Source: Sphingobium sp. Z007 (GTDB lineage: Bacteria > Pseudomonadota > Alphaproteobacteria > Sphingomonadales > Sphingomonadaceae). Taken from it: DNA of 64,000 nucleotides. The position numbers were made by a program, and so were the translations under genes. The notes below the pieces were generated by a model. That model was given only the letters and a program-made list of their open reading frames with translations. It was not told where the DNA came from and did no database searches. Numbering within the stretch: the first letter of the stretch is position 1; each line of letters begins with the position of its first letter. The DNA lies in assembly GCF_900013425.1 (NCBI RefSeq), contig NZ_FBXK01000005.1, positions 1,054,001 to 1,118,000 on the forward strand, written 5' to 3'. Shown piece by piece: positions 35,709 through 47,558 of this stretch.

Positions 35709-37108
35709 GGCACGATCTGGCGGTTGTCCGGGTCCACATGGATGGGCCGGTCCGCGGGCGGAAAGGCGCGCTGGTCGCAGCTTTGGCGGGGGCAGAGGCG
35801 GCAGGTGATGCCGATGGGGGTGGCGGCCCCTTCCTCCTGCAAATGCAGGCCGTCGGCATAGACGAAGTTGGCGGCGTGGGCGACTTCGCAACCCAGCACC
35901 ACAGCGTAGCGGCGGGGGGTGCGCTTGTAGCTGCCCGACGGTTTCACCAGCCCCTTGGCCATCGACACATAGCGCACACCGTCGGGGGTTTCGCCCAGTT
36001 GCACGTTGATGCGGTCGGGGACAGCGACGGCTTCATGCACGTTCCATAGCGGGCAGGCGCCACCGAAGCGGGCGAATTGCAGGCGAGTGGCGCTGTGGCG
36101 TTTGGTGATGTTGCCGGCCATGTCGACGCGGCAGAAGAAGAAGGGGATGCCGCGCAGGCCGGGGCGCTGGAGCGTGGAGAGGCGATGGCAGGCCTGTTCG
36201 AAGCTGACGCCGAAGGTGCGGGCGAGCCGGTCTATGTCATGGCGCATTGCGCGCGCCGCTTCGCGAAACGGGGCATAGGGCATGAGCAGCGCGCCGGCGG
36301 CGTAATTGCCCAGGCCGATCGCCAGCAGCCGGTCGGCGCCGGGGACCGGCATGGCGGCCTTTGCCACCACGTCGGCGATCACGGCCTGCCCCTCCAGCAT
36401 CATAAGCTGGTGGGCGAGCATGAACTTGCGGCTTTCGGTGGGCAGGGCGGCATTGACGAACAGCTTCTTGGTGCTGCTGGTGTAGGAGCGCAGCGCACTG
36501 TCGGGCGTGTCGGCGATCAGCGTTTCGATGCCGTGGCGGCGGGCCAGCGCTTCGACCAGCATGCCTTCGTCCAGGGTCTGGCCCGCGGTGAAGCTTTCGG
36601 CCATGTCTTCGGCCAGGCAGTCGAGGCTGTGGACATAATTGCCCGCTTCATGAAACCAGTCGCGCGCGGCCTCCCAGGGGAGGCGGGCCTGCACTTCATG
36701 GTCGTTGGCGATCGCCTCCTCGATCATGTTGATGCGTTCGTTGGCGCGCATATGGGCGTTGTAGAGATCGACATAGCGGGCGGCGAATTCGGGAAATTGC
36801 AGGTGCAGCTTCTCGATCCGCTCCGGCTCCATCTGGTTGCCGGGCAGTTCGGGATGGCCCAGCGCATAGGTGAAGGCGCCGAGCAGTTGCTCATCCTCGC
36901 GGCTGTCGAAACTGGCCCAGTCGGTGGGAAAGGCGCTGGCGAGCGCGGCCTTGACCTTGGCGGTCAGGGGGCGATCGTCATTTTCCATCTGGCTGAGATA
37001 GGATACGGATATGGCCAGCGCCTGCGCCATCGTCGCCTGGTCCATGCGATGGTCCAGGCGGAGTTGGCGCAGGCGCGGTCCTGCGAAGATACGGTTGCCA
37101 CGTGCCAT
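35693..37108 (-). CDS. ScfR/RamB-type short-chain acyl-CoA-responsive transcriptional regulator
   Basis: 471 residues. An N-terminal XRE helix-turn-helix (LRQLRLDHRMDQATMAQA ... SVSYLSQMENDDRPL) is followed by an IrrE-like peptidase-fold region and a C-terminal ScfRs domain with clustered cysteines GITCRLCPRQSCDQRAFPP. Relatives (RamB, MccR, PrpQ-type) control acetate or propionate genes and sense acyl-CoA. It is divergent from pccB across 137 bp containing TTTGC/GCAAA motifs, so it probably controls the propionyl-CoA operon and itself. The HEXXH of a true peptidase is absent. Confidence 0.9.
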   Translation of the reverse strand: MARGNRIFAGPRLRQLRLDHRMDQATMAQALAISVSYLSQMENDDRPLTAKVKAALASAFPTDWASFDSREDEQLLGAFTYALGHPELPGNQMEPERIEKLHLQFPEFAARYVDLYNAHMRANERINMIEEAIANDHEVQARLPWEAARDWFHEAGNYVHSLDCLAEDMAESFTAGQTLDEGMLVEALARRHGIETLIADTPDSALRSYTSSTKKLFVNAALPTESRKFMLAHQLMMLEGQAVIADVVAKAAMPVPGADRLLAIGLGNYAAGALLMPYAPFREAARAMRHDIDRLARTFGVSFEQACHRLSTLQRPGLRGIPFFFCRVDMAGNITKRHSATRLQFARFGGACPLWNVHEAVAVPDRINVQLGETPDGVRYVSMAKGLVKPSGSYKRTPRRYAVVLGCEVAHAANFVYADGLHLQEEGAATPIGITCRLCPRQSCDQRAFPPADRPIHVDPDNRQIVPYWIG

Positions 37109-37120
37109 AAACGGTTCTTA

Positions 37121-37166
37121 ATTTGCGAAGTCGTGATTTGCAAATTAGCAAATTTGCATTTGCGGA
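37121..37166. promoter_or_regulatory. TTTGC/GCAAA operator cluster between the ScfR-type gene and pccB
   Basis: TTTGC at 37122, 37137, 37153 and 37159, with GCAAA at 37140 and 37148. They form two palindromes, TTTGCAAA (37137-37144) and GCAAATTTGC (37148-37157). RamB of Corynebacterium recognises an AACTTTGCAAA-type site. The AT-rich patch stands out sharply in this GC-rich DNA. Confidence 0.65.
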
Positions 37167-37245
37167 AAAAGCGAAAGCCCGCGTAGGGAAGGTTCAAGGC
37201 GGCGCCAACGTACATCTGGTGCCGCGAATTCGGAGAGATGCCCGC

Positions 37246-38778
37246 ATGTCGAAGCTCGCCATTATCGAACAGCTCGAGGCCAAGCGCGAAGGCGCGCGCA
37301 TGGGCGGCGGCCAGCGCCGCATCGACGCGCAGCATGCCAAGGGCAAGCTGACCGCGCGCGAGCGGCTGGACGTACTGCTGGACGAGGATAGTTTCGAAGA
37401 GCTGGACATGTATGTCGAGCATAATTGCGTCGATTTCGGCATGGACGAGCAGCATATTCCGGGCGACGGCGTCGTCACTGGATCGGGCACGATCAACGGC
37501 CGGCTGGTGTTCGTGTTCAGCCAGGACTTCACGGTTTACGGCGGCGCGGTGTCGGAACGGCACGCGATGAAAATCTGCAAGATCATGGACATGGCGTTGA
37601 AGGTCGGCGCGCCGGTGATCGGACTTAACGACAGCGGCGGGGCGCGGATTCAGGAGGGTGTGGCGTCGCTGGCCGGCTATGCCGAGATTTTCCAGCGCAA
37701 TGTGCTGGCGTCGGGCGTTGTGCCGCAGATCAGCGTCATCATGGGGCCGTGCGCGGGCGGGGCGGTCTATTCGCCCGCCATGACCGACTTCATCTTCATG
37801 GTGAAGGACAGCAGCTTCATGTTCGTGACCGGACCGGACGTGGTCAAGACGGTGACGAACGAGGTCGTCAGCCAAGAGGAACTGGGCGGCGCGGTGACGC
37901 ATACGACCAAGTCCGGCGTGGCGGATGTGGCGTTCGAGAATGATATCGAGGCGCTGCTGGCGGTGCGCGATTTCGTGGATTTCCTGCCCGCGTCTAACAA
38001 GGAGCCGGTGCCGGAGCGGCCGACAGCGGACGCATGGGACCGGATCGAACCGAGCCTGGACACGCTGATCCCCGCCAACGCGAACCAGCCCTATGACATG
38101 CACGAACTGATCCGCAAGGTGGTGGATGAGGGCGATTTCTTTGAGGTCCAGCCCGCGCACGCCGGGAACATCCTGTGCGGGTTCGGCCGGGTCGAGGGCA
38201 AGACGGTGGGCATCATCGCCAACCAGCCGATGGTGCTGGCAGGCGTGCTGGATATCAATTCGTCGAAGAAAGCGGCGCGGTTCGTGCGCTTCTGCGATGC
38301 GTTCGAGATACCGATCGTGACTTTTGTCGATGTGCCGGGCTTCCTGCCGGGCACCGCGCAGGAGCATAGCGGCATCATTAAGCATGGCGCGAAGCTGCTG
38401 TTCGCCTATGCCGAGGCGACGGTGCCGAAGATTACGGTCATCACGCGCAAGGCCTATGGCGGGGCGTATGACGTCATGTCGTCCAAGCATCTGCGCGGCG
38501 ATTTGAACTATGCCTGGCCGACCGCGGAGATCGCGGTGATGGGCGCGAAGGGCGCGGTCGAGATCATCTTCCGCGGCAAGACCGCGGACGAGATCGCCGA
38601 GCGGACGGCAGAATATGAGGGGCGCTTCGCCAATCCGTTCGTGGCGGCGAGCAAGGGCTTTATTGACGAGGTGATCCAGCCGCATTCGACGCGGCGGCGG
38701 ATCGCGCTGGGGCTGCGGAAGCTCAAGAATAAGAGCCTGGAGAATCCGTGGAAGAAGCATGACAATATTCCGCTTTGA
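37246..38778 (+). CDS. pccB: Propionyl-CoA carboxylase beta subunit (carboxyltransferase)
   Basis: 510 residues. Transfers CO2 from biotin to propionyl-CoA to give methylmalonyl-CoA. Typical crotonase-like N- and C-domains: [18 protein letters not shown] and [18 protein letters not shown], then [25 protein letters not shown] split into its usual parts, and [19 protein letters not shown] 37246 follows GGAGAG. The context (mcm, epimerase, pccA, bioB) supports propionyl- rather than acetyl- or methylcrotonyl-CoA. Confidence 0.95.
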   Translation: MSKLAIIEQLEAKREGARMGGGQRRIDAQHAKGKLTARERLDVLLDEDSFEELDMYVEHNCVDFGMDEQHIPGDGVVTGSGTINGRLVFVFSQDFTVYGGAVSERHAMKICKIMDMALKVGAPVIGLNDSGGARIQEGVASLAGYAEIFQRNVLASGVVPQISVIMGPCAGGAVYSPAMTDFIFMVKDSSFMFVTGPDVVKTVTNEVVSQEELGGAVTHTTKSGVADVAFENDIEALLAVRDFVDFLPASNKEPVPERPTADAWDRIEPSLDTLIPANANQPYDMHELIRKVVDEGDFFEVQPAHAGNILCGFGRVEGKTVGIIANQPMVLAGVLDINSSKKAARFVRFCDAFEIPIVTFVDVPGFLPGTAQEHSGIIKHGAKLLFAYAEATVPKITVITRKAYGGAYDVMSSKHLRGDLNYAWPTAEIAVMGAKGAVEIIFRGKTADEIAERTAEYEGRFANPFVAASKGFIDEVIQPHSTRRRIALGLRKLKNKSLENPWKKHDNIPL

Positions 38779-38791
38779 CGGCCCGAAGGGT

Positions 38792-38873
38792 CGTCATCCC
38801 AGCGAAGGCTGGGATCGCGTGCAGCCAAGTCGGGCCCTGAGGCCTGAGACCCCAGCCGTCGCTGGGGTGACGG
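38792..38873. repeat. Paired palindromic element (CCCAGCGAAGGCTGGG family)
   Basis: Two copies of the core in inverted orientation: CGTCATCCCAGCGAAGGCTG near 38792, and a copy ending GCTGGGGTGACGG near 38873. It fills the gap between pccB and the epimerase gene, and matches the element at 9701-9781. Confidence 0.85.
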
Positions 38874-38887
38874 ATTAGGAAAGCGAT

Positions 38888-39325
38888 ATGAAACTCGGCC
38901 GTCTCAATCATATCGGCGTCGCGACGCCCAGCCTTGAAAAGAGCATCGCTTATTATCGCGACGTCATGGGGGCGACGATCGCGCATGAACCGTTCGACCT
39001 GCCCGCGCAGGGTGTGAAGGTGTGTTTTGTCGATACGCCGGGAGAGAATGGGACGGCGGGGACGCAGATCGAGTTGATCGAGCCGTTCGATGCAAGCTCG
39101 CCGATCACGGCCTTCATCGCCAAGAACCCGGCCGGGGGGCAGCATCATATGTGCTATGAAGTGCCCGACATTCTGGAGGCCAAGGCGTGGTTCGAGGCGA
39201 AGGGCGCGCGGGTGCTGGGCGAGCCGCGGATCGGGGCGCATGGGACGCCCATCTTCTTCGTGCATCCCAAGGATATGAACGGGGTGCTGACGGAGATTAT
39301 GGAGACGCCGAAGGGCGGGCATTGA
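38888..39325 (+). CDS. mce: Methylmalonyl-CoA epimerase
   Basis: 145 residues of the vicinal-oxygen-chelate (glyoxalase) fold. Converts (S)- to (R)-methylmalonyl-CoA. Metal ligands His8 (LNHIGVATP), His in GGQHHMCYEV and Glu in GVLTEIMET, plus a catalytic Glu in QIELIEPF, are visible. It lies between pccB and mcm, exactly as the pathway requires. Confidence 0.94.
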   Translation: MKLGRLNHIGVATPSLEKSIAYYRDVMGATIAHEPFDLPAQGVKVCFVDTPGENGTAGTQIELIEPFDASSPITAFIAKNPAGGQHHMCYEVPDILEAKAWFEAKGARVLGEPRIGAHGTPIFFVHPKDMNGVLTEIMETPKGGH

Positions 39326-39333
39326 GAATATAA

Positions 39334-39477
39334 CCCTCCCCCCACGGGGGGAGGCAGCGACACTGGGGGCTGCGTAGCAGGCTCTTAGTCGCAGCGGAGA
39401 GGAGGCACCCCTCTCCAACTTCGGCTAGGCGGACAAGCCGCCAAGCCTGCGTATCCTCTCCCCCATGGGGAGAGGGA
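39334..39477. repeat. Intergenic block of GC-rich hairpins
   Basis: Begins with a CCCTCCCCC/GGGGGGAGG hairpin (39334-39354) and ends with CCTCTCCCCCATGGGGAGAGG-type symmetry (39454-39474). The middle contains GGCTAGGCGGACAAGCCGCC. A similar arrangement lies between hslV and hslU. It fills the gap between mce and mcm without a coding frame. Confidence 0.7.
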
Positions 39478-39490
39478 ATTGGGATGGAAT

Positions 39491-41644
39491 ATGACCGACA
39501 AGCCGACGCTGGACCAATGGGCCGCCGCTGCCGCCAAGGAAGTGAAGGGCAAGGATTTGACGTGGCAGACCCCGGAAGGGATTGCCGTCAAGCCGCTCTA
39601 TACGGCCGAGGACGTGACCGTCGATCCGGGCCTGCCCGGTTTCGCGCCGTTTACGCGGGGCGTGCGCGCGTCCATGTATGCGGGACGGCCCTGGACCATC
39701 CGGCAATATGCGGGCTTTTCGACCGCCGAAGAATCCAACGCTTTCTATCGGCGCAACCTCGCTGCCGGGCAGAAGGGCCTAAGCGTCGCCTTCGACCTCG
39801 CCACCCATCGCGGCTATGACAGCGACCATCCGCGCGTCACAGGGGACGTTGGCAAGGCCGGGGTCGCGATCGACACGATCGAGGATATGAAAATCCTGTT
39901 CGACGGGATTCCGCTCGACAAGATGTCGGTCAGCATGACGATGAACGGCGCAGTGATCCCGATCCTGGCCTTCTTCATCGTCGCGGGCGAGGAGCAGGGC
40001 GTCGACCGCAAATTGCTCGACGGGACCATCCAGAACGACATCCTCAAGGAGTTCATGGTCCGCAACACCTATATCTACCCGCCCGAACCATCGATGCGGA
40101 TCATCAGCGACATTTTCGGCTATACCTCGCGCGAGATGCCCAAGTTCAACAGCATTTCCATTTCCGGCTATCATATGCAGGAAGCGGGCGCGACGCAGGT
40201 GCAGGAACTGGCCTTCACTATCGCCGACGGCATGGAATATGTGAAATATGGCGTCGCGTCTGGCCTGGATATCGACAAGTTCGCGGGGCGCCTGAGCTTC
40301 TTTTTCGCGATCGGCATGAACTTCTTCATGGAGATCGCCAAGCTGCGCGCCGCCCGCGTGCTGTGGCACCGGGCGATGACGCAGCTGGGCGCGAAGGACG
40401 AGCGGTCCAAGATGCTGCGCACCCATTGCCAGACCAGCGGCGTGTCGCTGACCGAACAAGACCCGTATAATAATGTCATGCGCACTACGATCGAGGCGAT
40501 GGCCGCGATGCTGGGGGGCACGCAGTCGCTGCACACCAATGCGCTGGACGAGGCGATTGCGCTGCCGACCGACTTTTCCGCCCGGATCGCGCGCAACACG
40601 CAGATCGTGATCCAGGAAGAAACCGGCATGACCAAGGTGGTCGATCCGCTGGGCGGCAGCTATTATGTCGAGGCGCTGACCCAGCAACTGGTCGATGAAG
40701 CCTGGGCGATCATCGAGAAGGTGCAGGCCGATGGCGGCATGGCCAAGGCTGTGGCGGCGGGCTGGCCCAAGGCGATGATCGAAACGGCGGCGGCGGCGCG
40801 GCAGGCGCGGGTAGATCGCGGCGACGACGTGATCGTGGGCGTGAACAAATATCGGCTGGCGACCGAGGATTTCCTCGACACGCTGGACATCGACAATGCC
40901 AAGGTGCGCGAAGGCCAGATCGCCCGGATCAACAATGTGAAGGCGGAGCGCGATGCGGCCAAATGCGAAGCCGCTTTGCAGGCGCTGCGGGACGGCGCGG
41001 CCAAGCCGTCGAGCATCGAGAATAATCTGCTGGCGCTGGCCGTCGAGGCCGCGCGCGCGCGCGCGACGCTGGGCGAGATATCCTCCGCCATGGAGGAGAG
41101 TTTCGATCGCTACGGCACCCAGCCGACGCCGGTAAAGGGCGTCTATGCCGCGCCCTATGCCGGCGACAGCCGCTGGCAACAGGTTCTTGACGGCGTGCAG
41201 GCCGTCGAGCGGCGCCTCGGTCGCAAGCCCAAACTCCTTGTCGCGAAGATGGGGCAGGATGGGCACGACCGGGGCGCCAACGTGATCGCGTCGGCGTTCG
41301 GCGATCTCGGCTTCGACGTGGTGTCGGGGCCGCTGTTCCAGACGCCCGATGAAACCGTGGTATTGGCGTTAGAGAGCGATGTCGATGTGGTGGGCGCGTC
41401 GTCTCTCGCCGCGGGGCACAAGACGCTGATCCCCGACCTGATTGCGAAACTGCGCGAAGCGGGGCGGACGGACATCAAGGTGATCGCGGGCGGGGTCATT
41501 CCGCCGCAGGATTATGACTTCCTTCGTGACGCGGGGGTCCAGGGCATTTATGGGCCGGGTTCCAACGTCGTGGAGTGCGCGGCCGACGTGCTGCGCCTGC
41601 TCGGCCACAACATGCCCCCTGCGGGGATCGAGGAAGCCGCGTAA
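39491..41644 (+). CDS. Methylmalonyl-CoA mutase
   Basis: 717 residues in one chain. Adenosylcobalamin enzyme converting (R)-methylmalonyl-CoA to succinyl-CoA. N-terminal TIM barrel with [17 protein letters not shown] and [13 protein letters not shown], and a C-terminal B12 domain with the base-off motif [15 protein letters not shown] (DxHxxG) and [12 protein letters not shown] start at ATG 39491 ([10 protein letters not shown]). The G-protein chaperone MeaB is not in this window. The stop is shared with the bioB start (TAATG). Confidence 0.96.
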   Translation: MTDKPTLDQWAAAAAKEVKGKDLTWQTPEGIAVKPLYTAEDVTVDPGLPGFAPFTRGVRASMYAGRPWTIRQYAGFSTAEESNAFYRRNLAAGQKGLSVAFDLATHRGYDSDHPRVTGDVGKAGVAIDTIEDMKILFDGIPLDKMSVSMTMNGAVIPILAFFIVAGEEQGVDRKLLDGTIQNDILKEFMVRNTYIYPPEPSMRIISDIFGYTSREMPKFNSISISGYHMQEAGATQVQELAFTIADGMEYVKYGVASGLDIDKFAGRLSFFFAIGMNFFMEIAKLRAARVLWHRAMTQLGAKDERSKMLRTHCQTSGVSLTEQDPYNNVMRTTIEAMAAMLGGTQSLHTNALDEAIALPTDFSARIARNTQIVIQEETGMTKVVDPLGGSYYVEALTQQLVDEAWAIIEKVQADGGMAKAVAAGWPKAMIETAAAARQARVDRGDDVIVGVNKYRLATEDFLDTLDIDNAKVREGQIARINNVKAERDAAKCEAALQALRDGAAKPSSIENNLLALAVEAARARATLGEISSAMEESFDRYGTQPTPVKGVYAAPYAGDSRWQQVLDGVQAVERRLGRKPKLLVAKMGQDGHDRGANVIASAFGDLGFDVVSGPLFQTPDETVVLALESDVDVVGASSLAAGHKTLIPDLIAKLREAGRTDIKVIAGGVIPPQDYDFLRDAGVQGIYGPGSNVVECAADVLRLLGHNMPPAGIEEAA

Positions 41645-42663
41645 TGAACACCCCCTCCACCTTTACCGCCCGCACCGACTGGACCCGCGGGGAAATCGCC
41701 GCACTGTTCGACCTGCCGTTTGGCGACCTGATGTTTGAGGCGCAGTCGATCCATCGCGCGAATTTCCCGCGCAATGAGGTTCAGCTCTCGACTTTGCTGT
41801 CTATCAAGACGGGCGGTTGCCCGGAGGATTGCGGCTATTGCAACCAGTCGGCGTCGGCGGAGAGCGGCCTCAAGGCCGAGAAGCTGATGAGTGTGCAGGC
41901 GGTGATGCAGGCGGCGGCGCAGGCGAAGGATGCGGGGTCTTCGCGCTTTTGCATGGGCGCGGCCTGGCGCAATCCCAAGGAGCGGGACATGCCCGCCATC
42001 GTCCAGATGGTGCAGGGCGTGCGCCAGATGGGCATGGAAACCTGCATGACACTGGGGATGCTGAGCGAGGGGCAGGCGAAGACGCTGGCCGACGCGGGTC
42101 TCGACTATTACAATCATAATATCGACACCTCGCCTGAGCATTATGAGAAGGTGATTACCACCCGGACGTTCGATGACCGGCTGGAAACGCTGGAAAATGT
42201 CCGCAATTCAGGCATCAACGTCTGTTCCGGCGGGATCGTGGGCATGGGCGAGACGCGCGAGGACCGGGTTGGGTTTTTGCACGCGCTGGCGGTGCTGCCG
42301 ACCCATCCTCAGAGCGTGCCGATCAACGCGCTCGTGCCGGTCAAGGGCACGGTGCTGGGCGATATGCTGGCCGACACGCCGCTGGCCAAGATCGATGAGA
42401 TCGAGTTTGTGCGCACGGTTGCGGTGGCGCGGATCGTGATGCCGGAGTCGATGGTGCGGCTGTCGGCGGGGCGTGAGAGCATGTCGGATGCGTGCCAGGC
42501 GCTCTGCTTCATGGCTGGCGCGAACAGCATCTTTACCGGCGACAAGCTGCTGACCACGGCGAATGCGGGCGACAATGCCGACGCGGCGCTGTTCGCGAAG
42601 CTGGGTGTGGTGCCGATGCAGGCCGACGTGAAGGTTGCGATGGAGGCTATGGCGGCGGAATGA
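41644..42663 (+). CDS. bioB: Biotin synthase
   Basis: 339 residues. Radical-SAM enzyme inserting sulfur into dethiobiotin. The CxxxCxxC cluster motif is in [42 protein letters not shown] and [13 protein letters not shown] are typical BioB segments. It overlaps the mcm stop by one base, so it belongs to the propionyl-CoA operon. That makes sense because the carboxylase encoded here needs biotin. Other bio genes are not in the window. Confidence 0.96.
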   Translation: MNTPSTFTARTDWTRGEIAALFDLPFGDLMFEAQSIHRANFPRNEVQLSTLLSIKTGGCPEDCGYCNQSASAESGLKAEKLMSVQAVMQAAAQAKDAGSSRFCMGAAWRNPKERDMPAIVQMVQGVRQMGMETCMTLGMLSEGQAKTLADAGLDYYNHNIDTSPEHYEKVITTRTFDDRLETLENVRNSGINVCSGGIVGMGETREDRVGFLHALAVLPTHPQSVPINALVPVKGTVLGDMLADTPLAKIDEIEFVRTVAVARIVMPESMVRLSAGRESMSDACQALCFMAGANSIFTGDKLLTTANAGDNADAALFAKLGVVPMQADVKVAMEAMAAE

Positions 42664-42679
42664 GTTTTACTCTCACCTC

Positions 42680-42766
42680 CGTCACCCCGGACCTGATCCG
42701 GGGTCCTGCTTTCGCGCTACCGTCGGGCTGGAAGAAAGCGGGATGCCGGATCAAGTCCGGCATGAC
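42680..42766. repeat. Paired palindromic element (CCGGAnnTnATCCGG family)
   Basis: Hairpin CCCCGGACCTGATCCGGGG (near 42685) and, 40 bases on, GCCGGATCAAGTCCGGC (near 42745), flanked by CGTCA and TGAC. It separates bioB from the small membrane-protein gene and may attenuate transcription into it. Confidence 0.8.
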
Positions 42767-42787
42767 TTGTTGAGATAAGTTGGGCGT

Positions 42788-42946
42788 ATGACTGGCGGCA
42801 AAGTCATCGCTCTTTCTTGGGTGACTTTTGCTGCGCTTGTTCTGAGCGGCGGATCGGCTTGGTTCGGTTGGTATGTTGCTGCGCCTGTTCTGCTTCTGTG
42901 GCTGATGGGCGTCTATTTCACTCTTCGGCGGAAACATTCTCGCTGA
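42788..42946 (+). CDS. 52-residue membrane protein in the propionyl-CoA operon
   Basis: ATG 42788 to TGA 42946. Two hydrophobic segments, VIALSWVTFAALVLS (about 6-20) and AAPVLLLWLMGVYFTL (about 31-46), are joined by SGGSAWFGWYV, and the end is basic (RRKHSR). This pattern suits an integral inner-membrane hairpin with a cytoplasmic tail. No family is recognised. It lies between bioB and pccA on the same strand. The Shine-Dalgarno is weak, so expression is not certain. Confidence 0.6.
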   Translation: MTGGKVIALSWVTFAALVLSGGSAWFGWYVAAPVLLLWLMGVYFTLRRKHSR

Positions 42947-42955
42947 CACACAATA

Positions 42956-43038
42956 CCCGTTTGCCCTGAGCTTGTCGAAGGGCCGCACTTCTTTTCGAAG
43001 TGAAGGACGGGGCTTCGACAGGCTCAGCCCGAACGGGG
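42956..43038. repeat. Long inverted repeat upstream of pccA
   Basis: Left part CCCGTTTGCCCTGAGC-TTGTCGAAGG, right part CTTCGACAGGCTCAGCCC-GAACGGGG, in inverted orientation. It also contains CACTTCTTTTCGAAGTG, a small internal palindrome. It belongs to the same broad family as 13838 and 52469. Confidence 0.85.
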
Positions 43039-43075
43039 TGAGAGGACTTTGAGTAGGACTGGGACAGGGAATAAT

Positions 43076-45076
<2,001 letters not shown>

Positions 45077-45086
45077 GGGCGCCGCC

Positions 45087-45153
45087 TGTTCGCTTCGATC
45101 GGAGGCGGGGCGCGTTCACGCGAACATGTCTCGACTTCGCTCGACACGAACGG
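45087..45153. repeat. Degenerate inverted repeat after pccA
   Basis: GTTCGCTTCGA-type left arm near 45089 and TCTCGACTTCGCTCGACACGA-ACGGG right arm near 45129-45153, a worn member of the CCGTTCG family. It occupies the 90-bp gap before csaA. A further half-arm is seen at 31904-31922. Confidence 0.6.
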
Positions 45154-45166
45154 GTAGGGTAGTGTC

Positions 45167-45538
45167 ATGCACCTCTCCCACGACCCCGCCGCCGCCGCGG
45201 CACCCATCATCGGCTTTGACGATTTCCTGAAGGTCGACATCCGGGTCGGCACGATCGTTTCTGCAGAGCCCTACCCGGAGGCGCGCAAGCCGGCCTTCAA
45301 GCTGCGGATCGATTTCGGTCCGACCATCGGGCAAAAACGGTCCAGCGCGCAGATCACCGAGAACCATGCGCTGGCGGATTTGCCCGGCCGGCAGGTGGCC
45401 GCCGTGGTGAATTTCCCGCCGCGCCAGATCGGCAAGTTCATGTCCGAAGTCTTGACGCTCGGCTTTGCGGATGAGGCAGGGGCGGTGATGCTGTTCGCGC
45501 CGGACAGGCCGGTGCCGAACGGGGCTCGGCTGTTTTGA
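45167..45538 (+). CDS. csaA: CsaA-like tRNA-binding protein
   Basis: 123 residues. One OB-fold tRNA-binding domain: FLKVDIRVGTIVSAEPYPEARKPAFKL, SSAQITENHALADLPGRQV, and the C-terminal VLTLGFADEAG. CsaA proteins have been linked to chaperone or secretion activity in Bacillus. The role here is not shown by context, though it follows pccA on the same strand. Confidence 0.9.
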   Translation: MHLSHDPAAAAAPIIGFDDFLKVDIRVGTIVSAEPYPEARKPAFKLRIDFGPTIGQKRSSAQITENHALADLPGRQVAAVVNFPPRQIGKFMSEVLTLGFADEAGAVMLFAPDRPVPNGARLF

Positions 45539-45633
45539 TCGGGTCCGTCCGCCGCCCACTTGCCGACGGGCGCTGCCGTCGCGCATAGGATGGTGTGGCG
45601 TCGATGGGCGCGAGGGCATGACGGGGGATGAGG

Positions 45634-47223
45634 ATGACGGATGCGGTTGGCCACGATTATGTGATCGATGCGAAGCGGGACCGGCTCGTCATAACCGCGT
45701 CGGCGCTGGGCACCGTGTTCGAATGGTATGATTTCTATATCTATGGCGTGCTGGCGCCGATCATCGGGCGCACCTTCTTTCCCAGCGACAATCCCACGGT
45801 CGAACTGCTATATTCGCTGGCCGGGTTTGCGATCGGTTTCGGTTTTCGGCCGCTGGGGGCCGTATTATTCGGCTATCTGGGCGACAGGCTGGGGCGCAAA
45901 TATACGTTTCTGGCGACGATCGTGCTGATGGGACTGGCGACGGCGGGGGTGGGGTTGACGCCTTCGGCGGCCAGCATCGGCTGGGCGGCACCGGTGATCC
46001 TGATCCTGTTGCGGATCGCGCAAGGGCTGGCGCTAGGCGGCGAATATGGCGGGGCGGCCATCTATGTCGCCGAACATGCGCCGCCGCACCGGCGGGGTTT
46101 CTATACCAGCTTCATCCAGGCCGGTGTGATAGGCGGCTTCGTCTTTTCGCTGATCGTCATCGTGGGTACGCAGGCGATCGTGGGCCAGGACGTTTGGGAC
46201 GCCTGGGGCTGGCGATTGCCCTTTATTTTCTCGCTCGGCCTGTTGGCAATTTCGCTGTGGATGCGGTTGATGCTGCGCGAAAGCCCGGTTTTTCTGGCGA
46301 TGAAGAAAGCGGGCGCGCAGGCGAAAAATCCGTTGAAGGAAGCCTTCACCGCGCCGGGCAATGTGCGGCGGATGCTGGTGGCGATGATCGGTGTGGCGGC
46401 CGGCTTCACGGTGATCGCTTACACCGTGATGTTTCAGGCGCTCAATTTCCTGCAAGGCGGTCTGCATGTGTCGCCGGGGGTGGCGCAATTGCTGGTGGGC
46501 GTCAGCGCGCTCGCGGGCGTAGCCTCAATGATCTATTTCGGCCATCTGTCCGATCGGATCGGCCGTCGCAAGCCGATCATGATCGGCTATGGGCTGGTGC
46601 TGCTGTTGCTGATGCCACTGTATCAACTGATGGGCGCAACGGCGAACCCGGCCCTGCATGCGGCGGCGGCGCGCGCGCCGGTTGTGGTGAGCGGACCCGA
46701 TTGCCGTTTCGATCCTTTCGCGAAAGTGCAGCCGACCGTCTGCGGCAAGCTGCTCGACCATTTTTCCAAGCGTGGGATCAGCTACGACAAGCAGCATGCG
46801 GAGGCATCGACGGTGGCGGTCGGGGGACATCGGGTTGCAGACCTCAGCCCGGCAGGGCTGGATGCCGCGTTGGCGGCGGGTGGCTATCCGACAGAGCCGG
46901 TGACGCCGGATTGGCCCGCGGCGATGATCGTGTTTGGCGCGCTGCTCGTCCTGTGGACGCTGTCGGGGGCGACCTATGGGCCGGTGGCGGCGTTATTGTC
47001 GGAATATTTCCCGGCGCGTATTCGCTATAGTTCGTTGTCGATCCCCTATCATATCGGGACCGGATATTTCGGCGGGTTCCTGCCGCTAGTCAGCCAATAT
47101 ATCGTCGCGCGGACGGGCAATCCCTATGCTGGCTTGTGGTACACGCTGGCGATCGTGGCGCTGGCGCTGGTGACGTGCTTGGTCGCGCTACCTGAAACCA
47201 AGGATCGCTCGCTCGATGCGTGA
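45634..47223 (+). CDS. MHS-type major facilitator transporter with a large inserted loop
   Basis: 529 residues, about 12 membrane segments. Metabolite:proton symporter features: [13 protein letters not shown] at the N-terminus, the loop motif [37 protein letters not shown] and [17 protein letters not shown]. Between two late membrane segments (residues about 340-425) is an insert of roughly 85 residues with cysteines in SGPDCRF and TVCGKLL. I start at ATG 45634, six bases after GGGGG. The substrate is probably a carboxylate; position near the propionyl-CoA genes hints at, but does not prove, propionate or a related acid. Confidence 0.9.
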   Translation: MTDAVGHDYVIDAKRDRLVITASALGTVFEWYDFYIYGVLAPIIGRTFFPSDNPTVELLYSLAGFAIGFGFRPLGAVLFGYLGDRLGRKYTFLATIVLMGLATAGVGLTPSAASIGWAAPVILILLRIAQGLALGGEYGGAAIYVAEHAPPHRRGFYTSFIQAGVIGGFVFSLIVIVGTQAIVGQDVWDAWGWRLPFIFSLGLLAISLWMRLMLRESPVFLAMKKAGAQAKNPLKEAFTAPGNVRRMLVAMIGVAAGFTVIAYTVMFQALNFLQGGLHVSPGVAQLLVGVSALAGVASMIYFGHLSDRIGRRKPIMIGYGLVLLLLMPLYQLMGATANPALHAAAARAPVVVSGPDCRFDPFAKVQPTVCGKLLDHFSKRGISYDKQHAEASTVAVGGHRVADLSPAGLDAALAAGGYPTEPVTPDWPAAMIVFGALLVLWTLSGATYGPVAALLSEYFPARIRYSSLSIPYHIGTGYFGGFLPLVSQYIVARTGNPYAGLWYTLAIVALALVTCLVALPETKDRSLDA

Positions 47224-47237
47224 AGGGATTTGACGTT

Positions 47238-47387
47238 ATGCCAAACGGGGTTGCCAAACGGGATCTGCCGACCAAGACCTGTCCGACGTGCCAGCGCCCC
47301 TTCGCCTGGCGAAAGAAGTGGGAACGGGATTGGGACAATGTCGTCTATTGTTCCGACCGATGCCGGGCGAGCGCGAAGAAGGTGTGA
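47238..47387 (+). CDS. DUF2256 small zinc-binding protein
   Basis: 49 residues from ATG 47238, 14 bases after the transporter stop. Two Cys pairs, [19 protein letters not shown] and YCSDRC, form the treble-clef-like pattern of DUF2256. The family is small, basic, and often found beside cryptochrome/photolyase genes; none is in this window. A preceding AGGGATTTGACGTT offers a modest ribosome site. A palindromic repeat follows. Confidence 0.85.
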   Translation: MPNGVAKRDLPTKTCPTCQRPFAWRKKWERDWDNVVYCSDRCRASAKKV

Positions 47388-47420
47388 GTTCAGATTGCTG
47401 TCGTAAACCTGTAGCCAAGC

Positions 47421-47485
47421 GTTCCCCGGCGAAGGCCGGGGTCCCGTTCGACGCTGGACTGGACCCCGGCCTTCGCCAGGCAACG
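47421..47485. repeat. Paired palindromic element (CCCCGGCGAAGGCCGGGG family)
   Basis: CCCCGGCGAAGGCCGGGGTCC near 47424 and its inverse GGACCCCGGCCTTCGCC at 47461. It lies between the convergent DUF2256 and thiolase genes, where it may also act as a two-way terminator. Confidence 0.8.
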
Positions 47486-47504
47486 CTAAGATAGTATCGA
47501 CATG

Positions 47505-47543
47505 AAAAAAGCCGCCGCTCCGGTGGAAGCGACGGCCTTTTTG
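47505..47543 (-). terminator. Rho-independent terminator after acetyl-CoA acetyltransferase
   Basis: Hairpin GCCGCCGCTCC / GGAAGCGACGGC flanked by AAAAAA on the left and TTTTT on the right, so on the - strand the stem is followed by a T-run. It lies 16 bases after the thiolase stop. The A/T flanks make it usable from both directions. Confidence 0.85.
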
Positions 47544-47558
47544 CAACTCAGCGCGCGA

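Noticed and set aside
36077..37186. 369-codon + strand frame opposite the ScfR-type regulator, running into the operator region
   Set aside because: Gly/Ala/Val-rich antisense translation without motif; the regulator is well supported on the - strand.
41047..41066. Run of alternating GC inside the mutase gene
   Set aside because: In frame as Ala/Arg codons of a conserved helical region; no sign of frameshift.
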